A stretch of 64,000 nt of DNA from Herbaspirillum chlorophenolicum (GCF_001189955.1 NZ_LFLT01000017.1:1-64000); one strand, 5' to 3'; shown: positions 27,753 through 39,035, numbered from the stretch's first letter. The notes: generated by a model not told the origin, from the sequence alone. Numbers and translations are program-made.

Positions 27753-27930
27753 GGAATCAAGTCCCGCCTGTGCCGCTGTGCCGGCATCCTGAACCTGACG
27801 GTTCAAGTTGGCCACGGTAGTTCAGTATCGGGTTCATCGGACTAGCGACGCTCACGCCAACCAAACGATCCCGCAGCCTATGCTCGTAAATGGTTCAAGG
27901 AATATATGGCAAACGCGAACACGGCAGGAG
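27753..27930 (-). ncRNA. ssrS: 6S RNA
   Basis: Read on the minus strand, the region contains blocks like those of E. coli 6S RNA. There is a CGTTTGGTTGGCGTGAGCG block followed by TAGTCCGATG. Near the 3' end, CTTGAACCGTCAGGTTCAGG resembles the CTTGAACC...GGTTCAAGG hairpin. The ends can form an interrupted closing stem (CCTG/CAGG, CCG/CGG, TGT/ACA), and the RNA ends GATTCC. It lies downstream of zapA, the same neighbour as in E. coli. 6S RNA sequesters sigma-70 RNA polymerase in stationary phase. The 5' end is estimated from the promoter. Confidence 0.8.
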
Positions 27931-27935
27931 TACAA

Positions 27936-27964
27936 AGTCTAACGCAATCGGCCCGCTAGTCCAA
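27936..27964 (-). promoter_or_regulatory. Sigma-70 promoter of 6S RNA
   Basis: Minus strand TTGGAC (27959-27964), 17 bases, TAGACT (27936-27941), giving a start near 27929. A second possible -10, TATACT, lies about 30 bases upstream, suggesting tandem promoters. Confidence 0.7.
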
Positions 27965-28173
27965 GGCTTTAGTATAAAAATATAGCGCGAATTTGTAACG
28001 GAACAGGCTTGCGTATGCGCTTGTTTCCTGCTTTATCTTTCCCGTTGAGCCAGCTTCTTGCATTGGGAGAATAGTTGCACATCAGTTTGCCGCAATAGCA
28101 TGCACTTGTGCGGTGGCGCGTTGCGCATCTGGCAATGCAATGGTGTGATGGGGGCATTGAGGGCGCGCACAAT
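27965..28173. other. Spacer between 6S RNA promoter and zapA terminator; no gene seen
   Basis: About 210 bases with short overlapping frames on both strands, none with a ribosome site or protein character. It probably holds the upstream 6S promoter only. Confidence 0.5.
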
Positions 28174-28205
28174 AAAAAACGGCTGTCGCATAGACAGCCG
28201 TTTTT
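28174..28205. terminator. Intrinsic terminator of the zapB-like/zapA operon
   Basis: AAAAAACGGCTGTC/GACAGCCGTTTTT with a short loop, 21 bases after the zapA stop on the minus strand; the A-tract here becomes the U-tract of that transcript. Confidence 0.88.
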
Positions 28206-28226
28206 CTTTTTGGAGTGCCGCCGGAT

Positions 28227-28544
28227 TCAGAACAGTTTTTCCTGCGGCGCCAGCGCCTGGTCCAGTACGTCGTTGATGGCGCTGACCTGCTGTTTCCATT
28301 CGGCGATGGTCAGCCCGGCGAACGGGCCTTCGGCTTGCTGGGTGGAGAGCAGTTCGGCGGCGATGCCCAGGGCGGCCATCACGGCGATGCGGTCGGTACC
28401 CTTGACCTTGCCGGCATCGCGGATGGTGCGCATCTTCTGGTCGAGATAGCTCACCGCATGGTGCAAGGCAGCCTGTTCGCCTTCACGGCAGGCCAGGGTA
28501 TAGGGCTGGCCCATGATGGTGGCCTGGATCTGGATGACACTCAT
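28227..28544 (-). CDS. zapA: Cell division protein ZapA
   Basis: The 105-residue product starts MSVIQIQATIMGQPYTLACR, followed by EGEQAALHHAVSYLDQKMRT and TDRIAVMAALGIAAELL, all typical of ZapA. The C-terminal part forms a coiled coil. ZapA bundles FtsZ filaments at midcell. Its ATG overlaps the stop of the upstream ZapB-like gene. 6S RNA lies downstream, as in other proteobacteria. Confidence 0.92.
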   Translation of the reverse strand: MSVIQIQATIMGQPYTLACREGEQAALHHAVSYLDQKMRTIRDAGKVKGTDRIAVMAALGIAAELLSTQQAEGPFAGLTIAEWKQQVSAINDVLDQALAPQEKLF

Positions 28545-28774
28545 GCGGCCTCCGCAGTGGTTTCAGACGGCTCTGCGGGCGCAGCGGCGGGCAATTCGGA
28601 CAGGACGGCACTGACGCGCTGGTAGGCCTCATCGATGCGCTGGTTCAATTGCGCATTGTCTTCGGCCAGTGTTTTGACGTGACGGCGCAACTCGGCATTT
28701 TCATCACGCAAGCCCTGCGCCAGTTGGGCGAGCTGGGCGACTTTGTCGGCCAGTTGTTGGAATTCTGAACTCAT
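28541..28774 (-). CDS. ZapB-like coiled-coil cell division protein
   Basis: The 77-residue product starts at 28774 (MSSEFQQLADKVAQLAQLAQ). Nearly the whole protein is a coiled coil with heptads (LRDENAELRRHVKTLAEDNA), ending in an Ala/Pro/Glu tail. It fits the small coiled-coil family encoded just before zapA in betaproteobacteria, functionally like ZapB. It is coupled to zapA by an ATGA overlap. The role is inferred from context. Confidence 0.8.
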   Translation of the reverse strand: MSSEFQQLADKVAQLAQLAQGLRDENAELRRHVKTLAEDNAQLNQRIDEAYQRVSAVLSELPAAAPAEPSETTAEAA

Positions 28775-28831
28775 CTTGGTTGGTCGCTGGATAGGAATTG
28801 AGCGCAATCGCCAATTTTCGAGGATCGCGCA

Positions 28832-28837
28832 ATTATA
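28832..28837 (-). promoter_or_regulatory. Perfect -10 box upstream of the zapB-like/zapA operon
   Basis: The minus strand carries TATAAT about 58 bases before the start codon. No good -35 is seen at 16-18 bases, so this is a partial promoter call. Confidence 0.4.
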
Positions 28838-28959
28838 TGCTCATTGGCGGGGTCGGACACCATATCCAGGACCGAGTTGCAGCGCGACCGGATTTTGTTT
28901 CAATTCCGTCGTTCGCGAGGCGCTTCAAGAGGGAGGGAAAGCAGGCCTGTCCCTCGGGT

Positions 28960-29652
28960 TCAGTCGCCACGCCGGCTGGCCTGGCCGCGGCTGCGCAGTT
29001 GGCTTTGCTGGAGCACGAAACCATCGAAGGCGGTCAGCAGCGGATGGTACTTCTCGCTGTTTTTCTCCAGCTGCATCAATGCATAACCGGCGGCTTCCAG
29101 TGTGGATAATTGTTCCGGCTTATGCGCCTTGCGGATCACGTATTGCGACAGCGGCGTGTCTTGCAGCGCCAGCCGGGGCAGCGTCTGCAGCAGCGGGTTT
29201 TCGTGCAGCATCTTGCGGCTCTTGCGCCAGGTGCCGTCCAGGATCACCAGCCGCAGCCGTTCCGACGGCGGTTGGCCATCGATCGACATCGTACGCGCAT
29301 CGAAACGGGAGCCGGCCGGCGTGCCGGCGTCTTCGGTATAGAGCAGCACCGGTTGTACCGGCTGGTCGATGCCGGCGGCGGAAGGGAGCATCGAAGGCGC
29401 GTGCAGCAATGCATGCAATTCGGCGGGGTCGAAGATTTCTCCCACGGCCAGCTTGCTGTGCGGCAGGCTCAGGTGCAGCAGCCGGGCGCTGTTCTTGGCG
29501 CTGCCGGCTTCCAGCGGATGCTGCAGGATCAGCACATCGAAGAGGTGGTTGATCGGCGAGATCCAGTGGCAGATACATGCCGTCTGCGCACGTTGGCAGC
29601 TGGAACAAAGCTGGCGGCGCGGCTGGAACGGATCGTGGGACGACATTAACAT
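28960..29652 (-). CDS. DTW-domain tRNA-uridine aminocarboxypropyltransferase
   Basis: The 230-residue product starts at 29652, where GAGGA lies at good distance; upstream extension is unlikely. An N-terminal zinc-binding Cys cluster (LCSSCQRAQTACICHW) and the family motif DGTW (LVILDGTWRKSRKML) mark the DTW family, which includes TapT/TuaA making acp3U in tRNA. HPLEAGSAKNSARL is another family string. No operon partners are evident. Confidence 0.88.
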   Translation of the reverse strand: MLMSSHDPFQPRRQLCSSCQRAQTACICHWISPINHLFDVLILQHPLEAGSAKNSARLLHLSLPHSKLAVGEIFDPAELHALLHAPSMLPSAAGIDQPVQPVLLYTEDAGTPAGSRFDARTMSIDGQPPSERLRLVILDGTWRKSRKMLHENPLLQTLPRLALQDTPLSQYVIRKAHKPEQLSTLEAAGYALMQLEKNSEKYHPLLTAFDGFVLQQSQLRSRGQASRRGD

Positions 29653-29948
29653 AGGGTTTTCCTCGATAACGGATGCGGTCGGATGATTGCTGCCTGGCGC
29701 CGGCGATTGTGGTGGACCGATGTGGCGAAAGTTTCTCCGGTGTCCACAAAATTGCGAAAAAATCGTTAATCTCACCGTACAAGTAGATTGGCTTGTGAAA
29801 ATCCGCCAGTCAATCGGTGCACATCGAACATTCGCTCCCTGTTTTTCTGGTCGGAACCGAATAATTTCGAGACCTCTTTTTTTCGGGCGGCACAGGCAGA
29901 TGCAAGAATGCTTTCCGTCCGGTTCGTATCAACCATGTCTGGCCATCA

Positions 29949-30185
29949 ATGAACTCTGGAAAATCCGCGCAGCAAGATACCGCCAGCCAGATCGACGATC
30001 CGGCGCCGGTGCCGCCCATCGAGCCGGAACTGGAAGACTGTTGCGGCAACGGCTGTGTTCCTTGCATTTTCGATATCTATGAGCAGGCGCGTGAGCGTTA
30101 CCTGGAGCAGTTGGACGCCTGGAACCAACGCCAGGCCGAGCGTGCCGCCATGGGCAAGAAGCCCCGTGGAAAAGACCGGAAGTGA
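29949..30185 (+). CDS. Oxidoreductase-like (OXLD) domain small protein
   Basis: The 78-residue product contains the compact motif LEDCCGNGCVPCIFDIYEQA (residues about 29-48), the OXLD domain found at the N-terminus of some oxidoreductases and as stand-alone small proteins. The four Cys may bind metal or form disulfides. The C-terminus is Lys/Arg-rich. A protein this short lacks a catalytic domain. It lies convergent to recG, and its function is unknown. Confidence 0.75.
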   Translation: MNSGKSAQQDTASQIDDPAPVPPIEPELEDCCGNGCVPCIFDIYEQARERYLEQLDAWNQRQAERAAMGKKPRGKDRK

Positions 30186-30228
30186 AACCGCATCGGCGCC
30201 AGGTGGCCCATGCTGCCGGGGCCAGCCT

Positions 30229-32361
30229 TCACACCTTCAGGTAATCCTCACGTCCGCCCAGCCAGCGTGCCAGATGGCGTTCGACGATGTCCGGCGCATG
30301 CTGCAGCAGGGCTTGCGCGGTGTCGCGCGCTTTTTCCACCAGCCATTGGTCGGTCGCCAGGTCGGCGAAGCGCAGCATGGCTTCGCCCGATTGACGCGCC
30401 CCCAGGAATTCGCCGGGACCGCGGATGTCGAGGTCGCGCCGGGCGATCTCGAAGCCGTCGGTGGTTTCGCGCATGATCGCCAGCCGTTCCTTGGCGGTGC
30501 CGCCCAGCGGCCCCTGGTACATCAAGAGGCACACGCTGGCGGCCGAGCCGCGGCCCACGCGTCCGCGCAACTGGTGCAACTGCGACAGGCCGAAGCGCTC
30601 GGCATGCTCGATCACCATCAGCGAAGCATTGGGCACATCGACTCCGACTTCGATCACCGTGGTCGCCACCAGCACATGCACCGCGCCGCGGCTGAAACCT
30701 TCCATCACGATCTGTTTCTCCACCGGCTTCATGCGCCCGTGCACCAGTCCGATATTCAAGCCGGGCAAGGCGGCCGACAAGGTGGCGTGGGTATCGGTGG
30801 CGGTCTGCAACTGCAACGCCTCGGACTCTTCGATCAGCGGGCAGACCCAATAGATCTGCTTGCCTTCCAGCGCCGCCGCATGCACGCGCTCAATCACTTC
30901 GTCGCGCCGGTTCTGGTCGATCACGCGGGTCACGATAGGCGAGCGGCCCGGCGGCAGCTCGTCGATCACGGAAACTTCGAGGTCGGCGTAATAGGTCATG
31001 GCCAGCGTGCGCGGGATCGGCGTGGCCGACATCATCAACTGGTGCGGCACGGTCTGCGCCTCGTCGGGAGCAGCGCCGCCGGCCGGATTGAAGCTCTTGT
31101 TGCGCAGGGCCAGCCGCTGGCCCACGCCGAAGCGGTGCTGCTCGTCCACGATCACCAGCCCCAGGTTGTCGAACTGCACCGTGTCCTGGATCAGCGCATG
31201 GGTGCCCACCACCAGCCGCGCCGCGCCGGACTCGATATGGGCCAGCGCCTCGGTCTTTTCCTTCTTCTTCTGGCTGCCGGAGAGCCATGCCACGCCGACG
31301 TCCAGCGGCTCCATCCATGCCGCGATCTTGCGGAAGTGCTGCTCGGCCAGAATCTCGGTAGGCGCCATCAGCACCGCCTGGAAACCGCTGTCGATAGCTT
31401 GGGCCGCAGCCAGTGCCGCCACCACCGTCTTGCCGCTGCCCACATCCCCCTGCAGCAGGCGCTGCATCGGAAAGGAGTGGCGCAGGTCGGCGCGGATTTC
31501 TTCCAGCACGCGCTCCTGCGCGCCGGTCAGCTTGAAGGGCAGTTGCTTGACCAGGTCGGCCGTCACCCGGCCGGTGACCGGCAGCGCGCGCGCAGTCTTG
31601 GCGCGGCGCGCAGCCTGGGCGCGCTTCAATGACAGCTGCTGCGCCAGCAGCTCGTCGAACTTCATGCGGATCCAGGCCGGGTGCGAGCGCTCGATCAAGG
31701 CATGCTCGTCGACATCCGGCGGCGGGTTGTGCAGCAGCCGCACCGACGGTTCGAAGGCAGCCAGCTTGAGCGTGTCCAGCATCGAAGGCGGCAGCGTGTC
31801 CTGCCAGTCGAGCCGGCTCATGGCGTTGGCGATGGACTTGCGCAGGTAGGCTTGCGACAGGCCTTCGCCGGCCGGATAGACGGGGGTGAGCACATCGGGC
31901 AGCGGCGCGCCTTCGTTGACCACCTTGTACTGGGGGTGGACCATCTCGGCGCCGAAGAAGCCGTGGCGCAGTTCGCCGCGCACCCGCACCCGTGTGCCTT
32001 CGGCCAGCTGCTTGGTCTGGCTGCCGTAGAAATTGAGGAAGCGCATCACCAACTGGCCGCTGTCGTCACCCACCGTCACCACCAACTGGCGGCGCGGCCG
32101 GAACTGTACGTCGCAGGCCGTGACCACGCCCTCGACCTGCACCATCTGCAGGCCGCGCAGGGAGGCATCGGCAATGGTCATCAGCGTGGTTTCATCCTCG
32201 TAGCGCAGCGGCAGGTGCAGCGCCAGGTCCATGTCATTGTGCAGGCCCAGCTTGGCCAGCTTGTTCTCGGGTTTGATGGATTCCCTGGCCGCGGGCTTGC
32301 CCTTGTTGGCGCTTTTGGTGGACGGCATCTTGCCGGTGGCTTTTTTCGTGTTGGCAGGCAT
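30229..32361 (-). CDS. recG: ATP-dependent DNA helicase RecG
   Basis: The 710-residue product has a Lys-rich N-terminus, then a wedge OB-fold domain (about 60-210; VEGVVTACDVQFRPRRQLVV). The helicase core has Walker A GDVGSGKTVVAA at about residues 304-315, DEQHRFGVGQR (DEQH motif II), SATPIPRTLA (motif III) and QLRGRVGRG (motif VI). RecG remodels stalled replication forks and Holliday junctions. The length is usual for the family (about 690) plus a short basic extension. Confidence 0.96.
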   Translation of the reverse strand: MPANTKKATGKMPSTKSANKGKPAARESIKPENKLAKLGLHNDMDLALHLPLRYEDETTLMTIADASLRGLQMVQVEGVVTACDVQFRPRRQLVVTVGDDSGQLVMRFLNFYGSQTKQLAEGTRVRVRGELRHGFFGAEMVHPQYKVVNEGAPLPDVLTPVYPAGEGLSQAYLRKSIANAMSRLDWQDTLPPSMLDTLKLAAFEPSVRLLHNPPPDVDEHALIERSHPAWIRMKFDELLAQQLSLKRAQAARRAKTARALPVTGRVTADLVKQLPFKLTGAQERVLEEIRADLRHSFPMQRLLQGDVGSGKTVVAALAAAQAIDSGFQAVLMAPTEILAEQHFRKIAAWMEPLDVGVAWLSGSQKKKEKTEALAHIESGAARLVVGTHALIQDTVQFDNLGLVIVDEQHRFGVGQRLALRNKSFNPAGGAAPDEAQTVPHQLMMSATPIPRTLAMTYYADLEVSVIDELPPGRSPIVTRVIDQNRRDEVIERVHAAALEGKQIYWVCPLIEESEALQLQTATDTHATLSAALPGLNIGLVHGRMKPVEKQIVMEGFSRGAVHVLVATTVIEVGVDVPNASLMVIEHAERFGLSQLHQLRGRVGRGSAASVCLLMYQGPLGGTAKERLAIMRETTDGFEIARRDLDIRGPGEFLGARQSGEAMLRFADLATDQWLVEKARDTAQALLQHAPDIVERHLARWLGGREDYLKV

Positions 32362-32432
32362 GGGCGGCGGGTCTACGGAATGGCGCTATTGTACTGTGAT
32401 TAATTACAGTATCAATTGTCGGCTTTCCCGAT

Positions 32433-34325
32433 TTAACGCTTGGGCGCCGCCGGTTCCGGTGCCTTGCAGGTTGGGATGCCGGAACCCGGTTTGGTCATCG
32501 GTAGCGCCATCTCGCCGATGCGCAGTTCTGACTGGCGCGACGGCTGCCATTGCAGGCGGTTTTCTTCGGCAGCCTGCCGCAGCAGTGCCCGGCAGCTCTG
32601 GTCCATCGGGAAAAAGCCTTCCACACGCCAATCGGCCTGCCCGTTCTCCGCCAGCAGCGTCGGCGGGTTGTGCTCGCCCAGCAGCAATATCTGTTCGCGC
32701 TTTTCGCCGGGCAGGCGGACAAGGTAGGCGTCGCAGCTCTCGCCTTTGCGCCGCAGGCAGCTCGGCACCATGCCGCTTTGAACATGCCGCCAGTCGAAGT
32801 CGGCGAATCCGGGCGGCAGCGCACGTCCTTCTGGATGCATACGCACATTGGCCGCAATGTCGGCCTTCGGCTCCTCGACCGGGGCAAAGTCCCAGCGGTA
32901 GGCCTTGGCCAGGGCTTGGCCGGCGCGCTCGCGCACAGCAGCGAATCGTTCATCCTTGTCGTTGCCCAGCTCGACCAGCGCCTGCACGCCGTAGCGTTGG
33001 CCTTCGAAACGCATGAAGCGGACATCGAAATTCCCGGCTTCGGTCTTGCCGTTCTTCAGCCGCGCCAACTGGTCGGCCACCGCGATGCGGGCCGGGTCGG
33101 CCAGCGGCGACAGCACCGCGACGAATACGGCGAGGATGGCGAAACTGGACGCCACATTGGTCGGCGCTACCAGTCCCAGCCGTGGGTCGCGGCGCAGGCC
33201 GGCGGCGGCATAGCCCAGCGCATAGATCGCCGCGACGACGATCGTCAGCGCGCCGGTGATGCGTTCGACGGTCCAGCCGTACTGCGCCACGCGCAGGCCC
33301 AGTGCGTAGACCGCCAATGCCACCAGCGGCAGCGGCAGTACACAGGCCAGGCGCAGGCAGAGCGTGATGAAGCGGCGCGGGGCGCCGGTCGCGGGCAGGC
33401 CGTCCTGGTAGACCATGTTGGCCAGCAGCACCAGCAGGGCGGTGGTGCCCAGCAACACCTTGGAGGCATTGCGGGTTTCCCAGAGCGGCTGGAGGCTGGT
33501 GAACAACAGGCCTGCCAGGAAGCCGGCGATAATCACCACCGCCAGCGGGAGCAGCCAGGAAAGTACCGCCAGCAGCAGCTTGCGTACGCTGGAGATGATG
33601 ACCGGCTTGACGTCGGTCAGGTGCAGTGCGGTGGAAAATGCCAGCGCCGACACCGGCATGTTGAACCAGGCCTTGGAAATCAGCTTGTGCAGGAAATCCA
33701 GCTTGACCAGCACGAACAGTGTGGCGCCGGTGTAGAGCACCACCCACAGCAGCAAAGTGAACAGTGTGGCGAAGGCGATCTGCAACAGCAGCTTCCAGGC
33801 CAGCGCGAAATAGCTGTGGTAACTGGCGATCCAGCGACCGTCAGCGCTGGCGGCCAGCGCCATGGATTGGGCGATGAACAGGCCCACCGTCAACAGCCCA
33901 ACCAGCAAGGGCGAGGCGCCCCAGGAGGAATCCCATCCGGTACGCCATTTTGTTAGCGCGTCGCCTGTCAGCCATTGGCCGAAGTCCGAGCGCCACACGT
34001 CGTACACGCCCAGCGCGGCGATCAGTGCCGTCAGCGCCAGCACCCACAGCAGCAGCTTGCGCGGCCGCATATGCACCAGGCCGGAGATGGCCGCTAGCGG
34101 TACGAACAGCGCCAGCAACAGCAGCGGCTTGAACAGCATGGGCTGCATCGCCAGTCCATCCTTCGCGGTCCAGCTGCTGTAGAGCAGGTACAGCGCCAGC
34201 CCCTGCGCCAATCCTATCGCCATGCGCAGCGCTCCCGAGGCGGGCGGGGTGGCGGGCTGGATGTCGCGCTCGTGAGACGGATCGTTGCCGGGTTCGGACG
34301 TGTGGACGGTGGAATCTGTTGTCAT
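32433..34325 (-). CDS. DUF4153 family multi-spanning membrane protein
   Basis: The 630-residue product starts at 34325 ([20 protein letters not shown]). The N-terminal two thirds hold 11-12 membrane helices, including a segment typical of DUF4153 ([40 protein letters not shown]). The C-terminal 200 residues are soluble, with [16 protein letters not shown] and a Cys pair ([15 protein letters not shown]). The function of the family is unknown. It is divergent from queA. Confidence 0.85.
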   Translation of the reverse strand: MTTDSTVHTSEPGNDPSHERDIQPATPPASGALRMAIGLAQGLALYLLYSSWTAKDGLAMQPMLFKPLLLLALFVPLAAISGLVHMRPRKLLLWVLALTALIAALGVYDVWRSDFGQWLTGDALTKWRTGWDSSWGASPLLVGLLTVGLFIAQSMALAASADGRWIASYHSYFALAWKLLLQIAFATLFTLLLWVVLYTGATLFVLVKLDFLHKLISKAWFNMPVSALAFSTALHLTDVKPVIISSVRKLLLAVLSWLLPLAVVIIAGFLAGLLFTSLQPLWETRNASKVLLGTTALLVLLANMVYQDGLPATGAPRRFITLCLRLACVLPLPLVALAVYALGLRVAQYGWTVERITGALTIVVAAIYALGYAAAGLRRDPRLGLVAPTNVASSFAILAVFVAVLSPLADPARIAVADQLARLKNGKTEAGNFDVRFMRFEGQRYGVQALVELGNDKDERFAAVRERAGQALAKAYRWDFAPVEEPKADIAANVRMHPEGRALPPGFADFDWRHVQSGMVPSCLRRKGESCDAYLVRLPGEKREQILLLGEHNPPTLLAENGQADWRVEGFFPMDQSCRALLRQAAEENRLQWQPSRQSELRIGEMALPMTKPGSGIPTCKAPEPAAPKR

Positions 34326-34499
34326 TATCGTATCGATGGCATTGTAGTCATGCGCCAGGCCTATATGCGGCATATGCCCAATACGGCGACCTGGCGGCAG
34401 CAAGAGCGTAAAATAGCAGGTTTGGCGTATGCATCCGTACCGTTTGCCCCTCTGGCAACGAATAAAGCCGGATCATCGCTGTTTTGCAGGTTCTTATCC

Positions 34500-35522
34500 A
34501 TGTATTCCCTTTCCGACTTCGATTTCGAGCTGCCGCCCGAACTGATCGCGCAGACGCCGCTGGCCGAGCGCAGCGCCTCGCGCCTGCTGCAGGTGGATGG
34601 CGCCACGCTCACCGACCGCCGTTTCGCCGATATTCTCGAGCTGCTCAATCCCGGCGACCTGCTGGTGTTCAACGACACGCGCGTGCTCAAGGCGCGCTTT
34701 TTCGGCGTCAAGGAAACCGGCGGCAAGATCGAGGCACTGGTGGAACGCGTGCTCGATCCCCGTACCGTGCACGCCCAGGTGCGTGCCTCCAAGTCGCCGC
34801 CGCCAGGCACCAAGATTCGTCTGGCGGACGCCTTCGACGTCACCGTGGGCGAGCGCTTCGGCGAGTTCTATACATTGCACTTCCCGTCCGACGTGTTCGA
34901 GCTGCTGGAGCAATACGGCAGCCTGCCATTGCCGCCTTATATCGAACACGAGGCGGACGCCTACGACGAGACGCGCTACCAGACCGTCTACGCCAAGGAA
35001 CCGGGCGCGGTTGCCGCACCTACCGCCGGCCTGCATTTCGACCAGGCCCTGCTCGACCAACTGGCCGCGCGGGGCGTCAGGCAAGCCTTCGTCACGCTGC
35101 ACGTGGGCGCCGGCACCTTCCAGCCGGTGCGTGTCGAAGACCTGTCGCAGCACAAGATGCACAGCGAGTGGTACACCATTTCACAAGCCACGGTGGACGC
35201 GGTGCGCGACGCCAAGGCCGCCGGCGGCCGCGTGGTGGCGGTTGGCACCACCAGCATGCGCGCGCTGGAGTCCGGCTCGCAGTCCGGGCAGTTGCAAGCC
35301 GGCAGCGCCGACACCCAGCTCTTCATCACCCCCGGCTACACCTTCAAGACCGTCGATCGCATGGTGACCAATTTCCACCTGCCCAAGTCCACGCTCCTGA
35401 TGCTGGTCTCGGCCTTCGCCGGTTACGACAATATCCGCGCCGCCTACGCGCACGCGATCCAAGAGAAATACCGTTTCTTCAGCTATGGCGACGCCATGCT
35501 GCTCACCTGCAACCGAGGCTGA
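34500..35522 (+). CDS. queA: S-adenosylmethionine:tRNA ribosyltransferase-isomerase
   Basis: The 340-residue product starts at 34500 ([20 protein letters not shown]); the long upstream frame is rejected because it runs into the divergent gene. The family motifs [43 protein letters not shown] and [19 protein letters not shown] are all present. QueA adds the epoxycyclopentanediol group to preQ1 in tRNA, the penultimate step of queuosine synthesis. tgt follows 3 bases later. Confidence 0.96.
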   Translation: MYSLSDFDFELPPELIAQTPLAERSASRLLQVDGATLTDRRFADILELLNPGDLLVFNDTRVLKARFFGVKETGGKIEALVERVLDPRTVHAQVRASKSPPPGTKIRLADAFDVTVGERFGEFYTLHFPSDVFELLEQYGSLPLPPYIEHEADAYDETRYQTVYAKEPGAVAAPTAGLHFDQALLDQLAARGVRQAFVTLHVGAGTFQPVRVEDLSQHKMHSEWYTISQATVDAVRDAKAAGGRVVAVGTTSMRALESGSQSGQLQAGSADTQLFITPGYTFKTVDRMVTNFHLPKSTLLMLVSAFAGYDNIRAAYAHAIQEKYRFFSYGDAMLLTCNRG

Positions 35523-36653
<1,131 letters not shown>

Positions 36654-36675
36654 TGCCGTCGCCCATGTGGCGGGT

Positions 36676-38313
36676 TCAGGCCTTGCGCCAGCCCGCCACC
36701 ATATCCCTTAGCTGCCGGCGTATCACCTTGCCGGTGGTCGTCATCGGCAACTCCTCCACGAAATAGACCTCGCGCGGATACTCATGCGCCGCCAGCCGCG
36801 TCTTGACGTGCTGCTGCAGCTCGCGCTTGAGCGTTTCCCCGGCCGCGTGGCCGTCGTTGAGCACCACGATCGCCACGACGATCTCGGTACGCTCGTCATC
36901 CGGCGCGCCCACCACTGCGGCCATCTTCACCGCCGGATGCTGCAGCAGGTTGTCCTCGATCTCGCCGGGGCCGATGCGGTAGCCGGCCGAGGTGATCACG
37001 TCGTCGTCGCGCCCGACGAAGCGGACATAGCCATCCTCATCGCGCACGCCGGTATCGCCGGTCAGCAGCCAGTCGCCGGCGAACTTGGCGGCGGTGGCTT
37101 CGGGGTTGTTCCAGTACTGCAAAAACATCACCGGATCGGGCCGCAGTACGGCGATGTTGCCTTGCGCGCCGTCGGGCAGCGGCTGTCCCTGGTCGTCCAC
37201 AATAGCGACCCGGTGGCCGGGCGCGGCGCGGCCGATGCTGCCGGGGCGGCAGGGCATGACGGCGGCGTTGGAGGAGACCGTCATGTTGCATTCGGTCTGG
37301 CCGTAGAACTCGTTGATGGTCAGGCCGAAGGTCTTGCGGCCCCAGTCCAGCAGTTCGGCGCCCAGCGATTCGCCGCCGCTGGCCACCGAGCGCAGGTTCA
37401 GCTTCCAGCGTTTTTCGGGATTGGTCACGGTGCGCATCATCTTCAATGCGGTCGGCGGCAGGAAGCAGTTGCGCACACCGTGGTCCTGCAGCAACTGGAA
37501 TGCCGCTTCACCGGTGAATTTCTCGAAGCGGTGCGCCACCACTGCCACGCCGTGGTGCCAGGCCGGCAGCAGCACGTCCAAGAGGCCGCCGATCCAGGCC
37601 CAGTCGGCCGGCGTCCAGATGCGGTCGCCTTCCAAGGGAAACAGGTTATGGGACATCTCGACGCCGGGAAGGTGGCCCAGCAGCACGCGGTGCGCATGCA
37701 GTGCGCCCTTGGGCTGGCCGGTGGTGCCGGAGGTGTAGATGATCACCGCAGGATCGTCGGCGCGGGTGGCGACCGGTGTGAACGATTCGCTCTGGACGGC
37801 CAGGGCTGCGTGCAGGTCGAGCGTGCCGGGCTGGGCGCCGTCGATGGTGAAGATTGTTTTCAGTGCGGGCAAGCGTTCGCGGATACCGGCCAGCTTGGCT
37901 GCGCCTTCGGCGTTGGTCACCACGATCTTGGCGCCGCTGTTGTGCAGCCGGTATTCCAGCGCCTCGGCGCCGAACAGCGCGAATAGCGGGATTGCGATGC
38001 AACCGCTCTTGTAGGCTGCCACATGCGAGAACGCGGTCTCCGGCGCCTGCGGCAGCAGGATGCCGATACGGTCGCCGCGTTGTGCGCCGTGCGCCTGCAG
38101 CAGGTTGGCCATGCGGTTGGACAGCGCGCGCATCTCGCCGAAGCTGTACTCGCGCACGCCGCCGTCGCGGGCGATGTGCACCAGCGCCAGCCGCTGCGGT
38201 TCGCGCTCGGCCCATTTGTCGCAGACGTCGACGCCGATGTTGTAGTGCTCGGGAATGTCCCAGCGAAAGCCCGAGGCGATGTCCTCGTAGGGTTGCGGCG
38301 TGGTGGGCAGCAT
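36676..38313 (-). CDS. AMP-forming acyl-CoA synthetase
   Basis: The 545-residue product starts at 38313 with AGGAGA before it; the longer frame is rejected. Adenylate-forming signatures are present: IIYTSGTTGQPKGALHAH, NEFYGQTECNM, LLTGDTGVRDEDGYVRFVGR and the C-terminal catalytic Lys region TTTGKVIRRQL. DDVITSAGYRIGPGEIE is the hinge. It resembles medium-chain acyl-CoA synthetases and acetyl-CoA-synthetase-like ligases. The substrate is probably a short or medium carboxylic acid. Confidence 0.9.
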   Translation of the reverse strand: MLPTTPQPYEDIASGFRWDIPEHYNIGVDVCDKWAEREPQRLALVHIARDGGVREYSFGEMRALSNRMANLLQAHGAQRGDRIGILLPQAPETAFSHVAAYKSGCIAIPLFALFGAEALEYRLHNSGAKIVVTNAEGAAKLAGIRERLPALKTIFTIDGAQPGTLDLHAALAVQSESFTPVATRADDPAVIIYTSGTTGQPKGALHAHRVLLGHLPGVEMSHNLFPLEGDRIWTPADWAWIGGLLDVLLPAWHHGVAVVAHRFEKFTGEAAFQLLQDHGVRNCFLPPTALKMMRTVTNPEKRWKLNLRSVASGGESLGAELLDWGRKTFGLTINEFYGQTECNMTVSSNAAVMPCRPGSIGRAAPGHRVAIVDDQGQPLPDGAQGNIAVLRPDPVMFLQYWNNPEATAAKFAGDWLLTGDTGVRDEDGYVRFVGRDDDVITSAGYRIGPGEIEDNLLQHPAVKMAAVVGAPDDERTEIVVAIVVLNDGHAAGETLKRELQQHVKTRLAAHEYPREVYFVEELPMTTTGKVIRRQLRDMVAGWRKA

Positions 38314-38581
38314 GCGTGGTCTCCTGTGTCGTGGCGGAACGGTGCGTTCCATCTTTTCTTGGTTTTGTTTGCCACTGTACAAGTTTTTGCCAAGGTAGGG
38401 CGATGCCGTTTTGATAATGGAGGCGGCGATGGTGGGAGAAGCGGCCCCCAAAGACGGGCAAATAGGCCGGAAAATCGTCAAATCGATCTTGATCTCCGGC
38501 AAGCTGTCCCGATTTGGGGGTATAGCGCCTGTGCAGTGCTAGAATGCAGGGCTATTTTTCAATCAACCTTTGGAGCCTTAC

Positions 38582-38914
38582 GTGTTTATTTCCGATGCAT
38601 ACGCGCAAACGGCAGCAGCAGCCCCTGGCGGCATGCTGGGCAACCTGACCAGCTTCCTGCCGATCATCCTGATGTTCGTGGTGCTGTACTTCCTGATGAT
38701 TCGCCCGCAGATGAAGCGTCAGAAAGAACAGAAGTCGATGATGGACGCACTGGCCAAGGGCGACGAAGTCGTCACCTCGGGCGGCATCCTGGGCAAGATC
38801 ACCAAGGTGACCGATGCCTACATCACCATCGAAGTGTCCGAAGGCAACGAAATCATCGTGCAAAAGTCGGCTATCGCCACGCTGCTGCCCAAGGGCACCA
38901 TCAAGGCGCTGTAA
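38582..38914 (+). CDS. yajC: SecDF-associated protein YajC
   Basis: The 110-residue product is called from the GTG at 38582 (MFISDAYAQTAAAAPGG), because TGGAG sits 7 bases before it. The earlier TTG overlaps that ribosome site and is rejected. One membrane helix (SFLPIILMFVVLYFLMIRPQ) precedes a cytoplasmic domain with GDEVVTSGGILGKITKV. YajC associates with SecDF and YidC in the translocon. It is first in yajC-secD-secF. Confidence 0.94.
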   Translation: MFISDAYAQTAAAAPGGMLGNLTSFLPIILMFVVLYFLMIRPQMKRQKEQKSMMDALAKGDEVVTSGGILGKITKVTDAYITIEVSEGNEIIVQKSAIATLLPKGTIKAL

Positions 38915-39035
38915 TCCGGCCGCAACGGTCCCAGTGGGCGCATCGTAGATGCGCCCATGTTGTTGGAACCCCCGGGTTCCCGCTGCAAGCTGCAAACAAT
39001 CCGCAGCCCATTCTGGAAGCTAGAAGCACAACACC

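Noticed and set aside
30055-31632. A 525-codon plus-strand frame opposite recG
   Set aside because: recG has all helicase motifs on the minus strand; the plus frame has no recognisable domain.
38570-38581. TTG start for yajC at 38570
   Set aside because: It overlaps the TGGAG ribosome site that serves the GTG at 38582; family proteins begin near the GTG.
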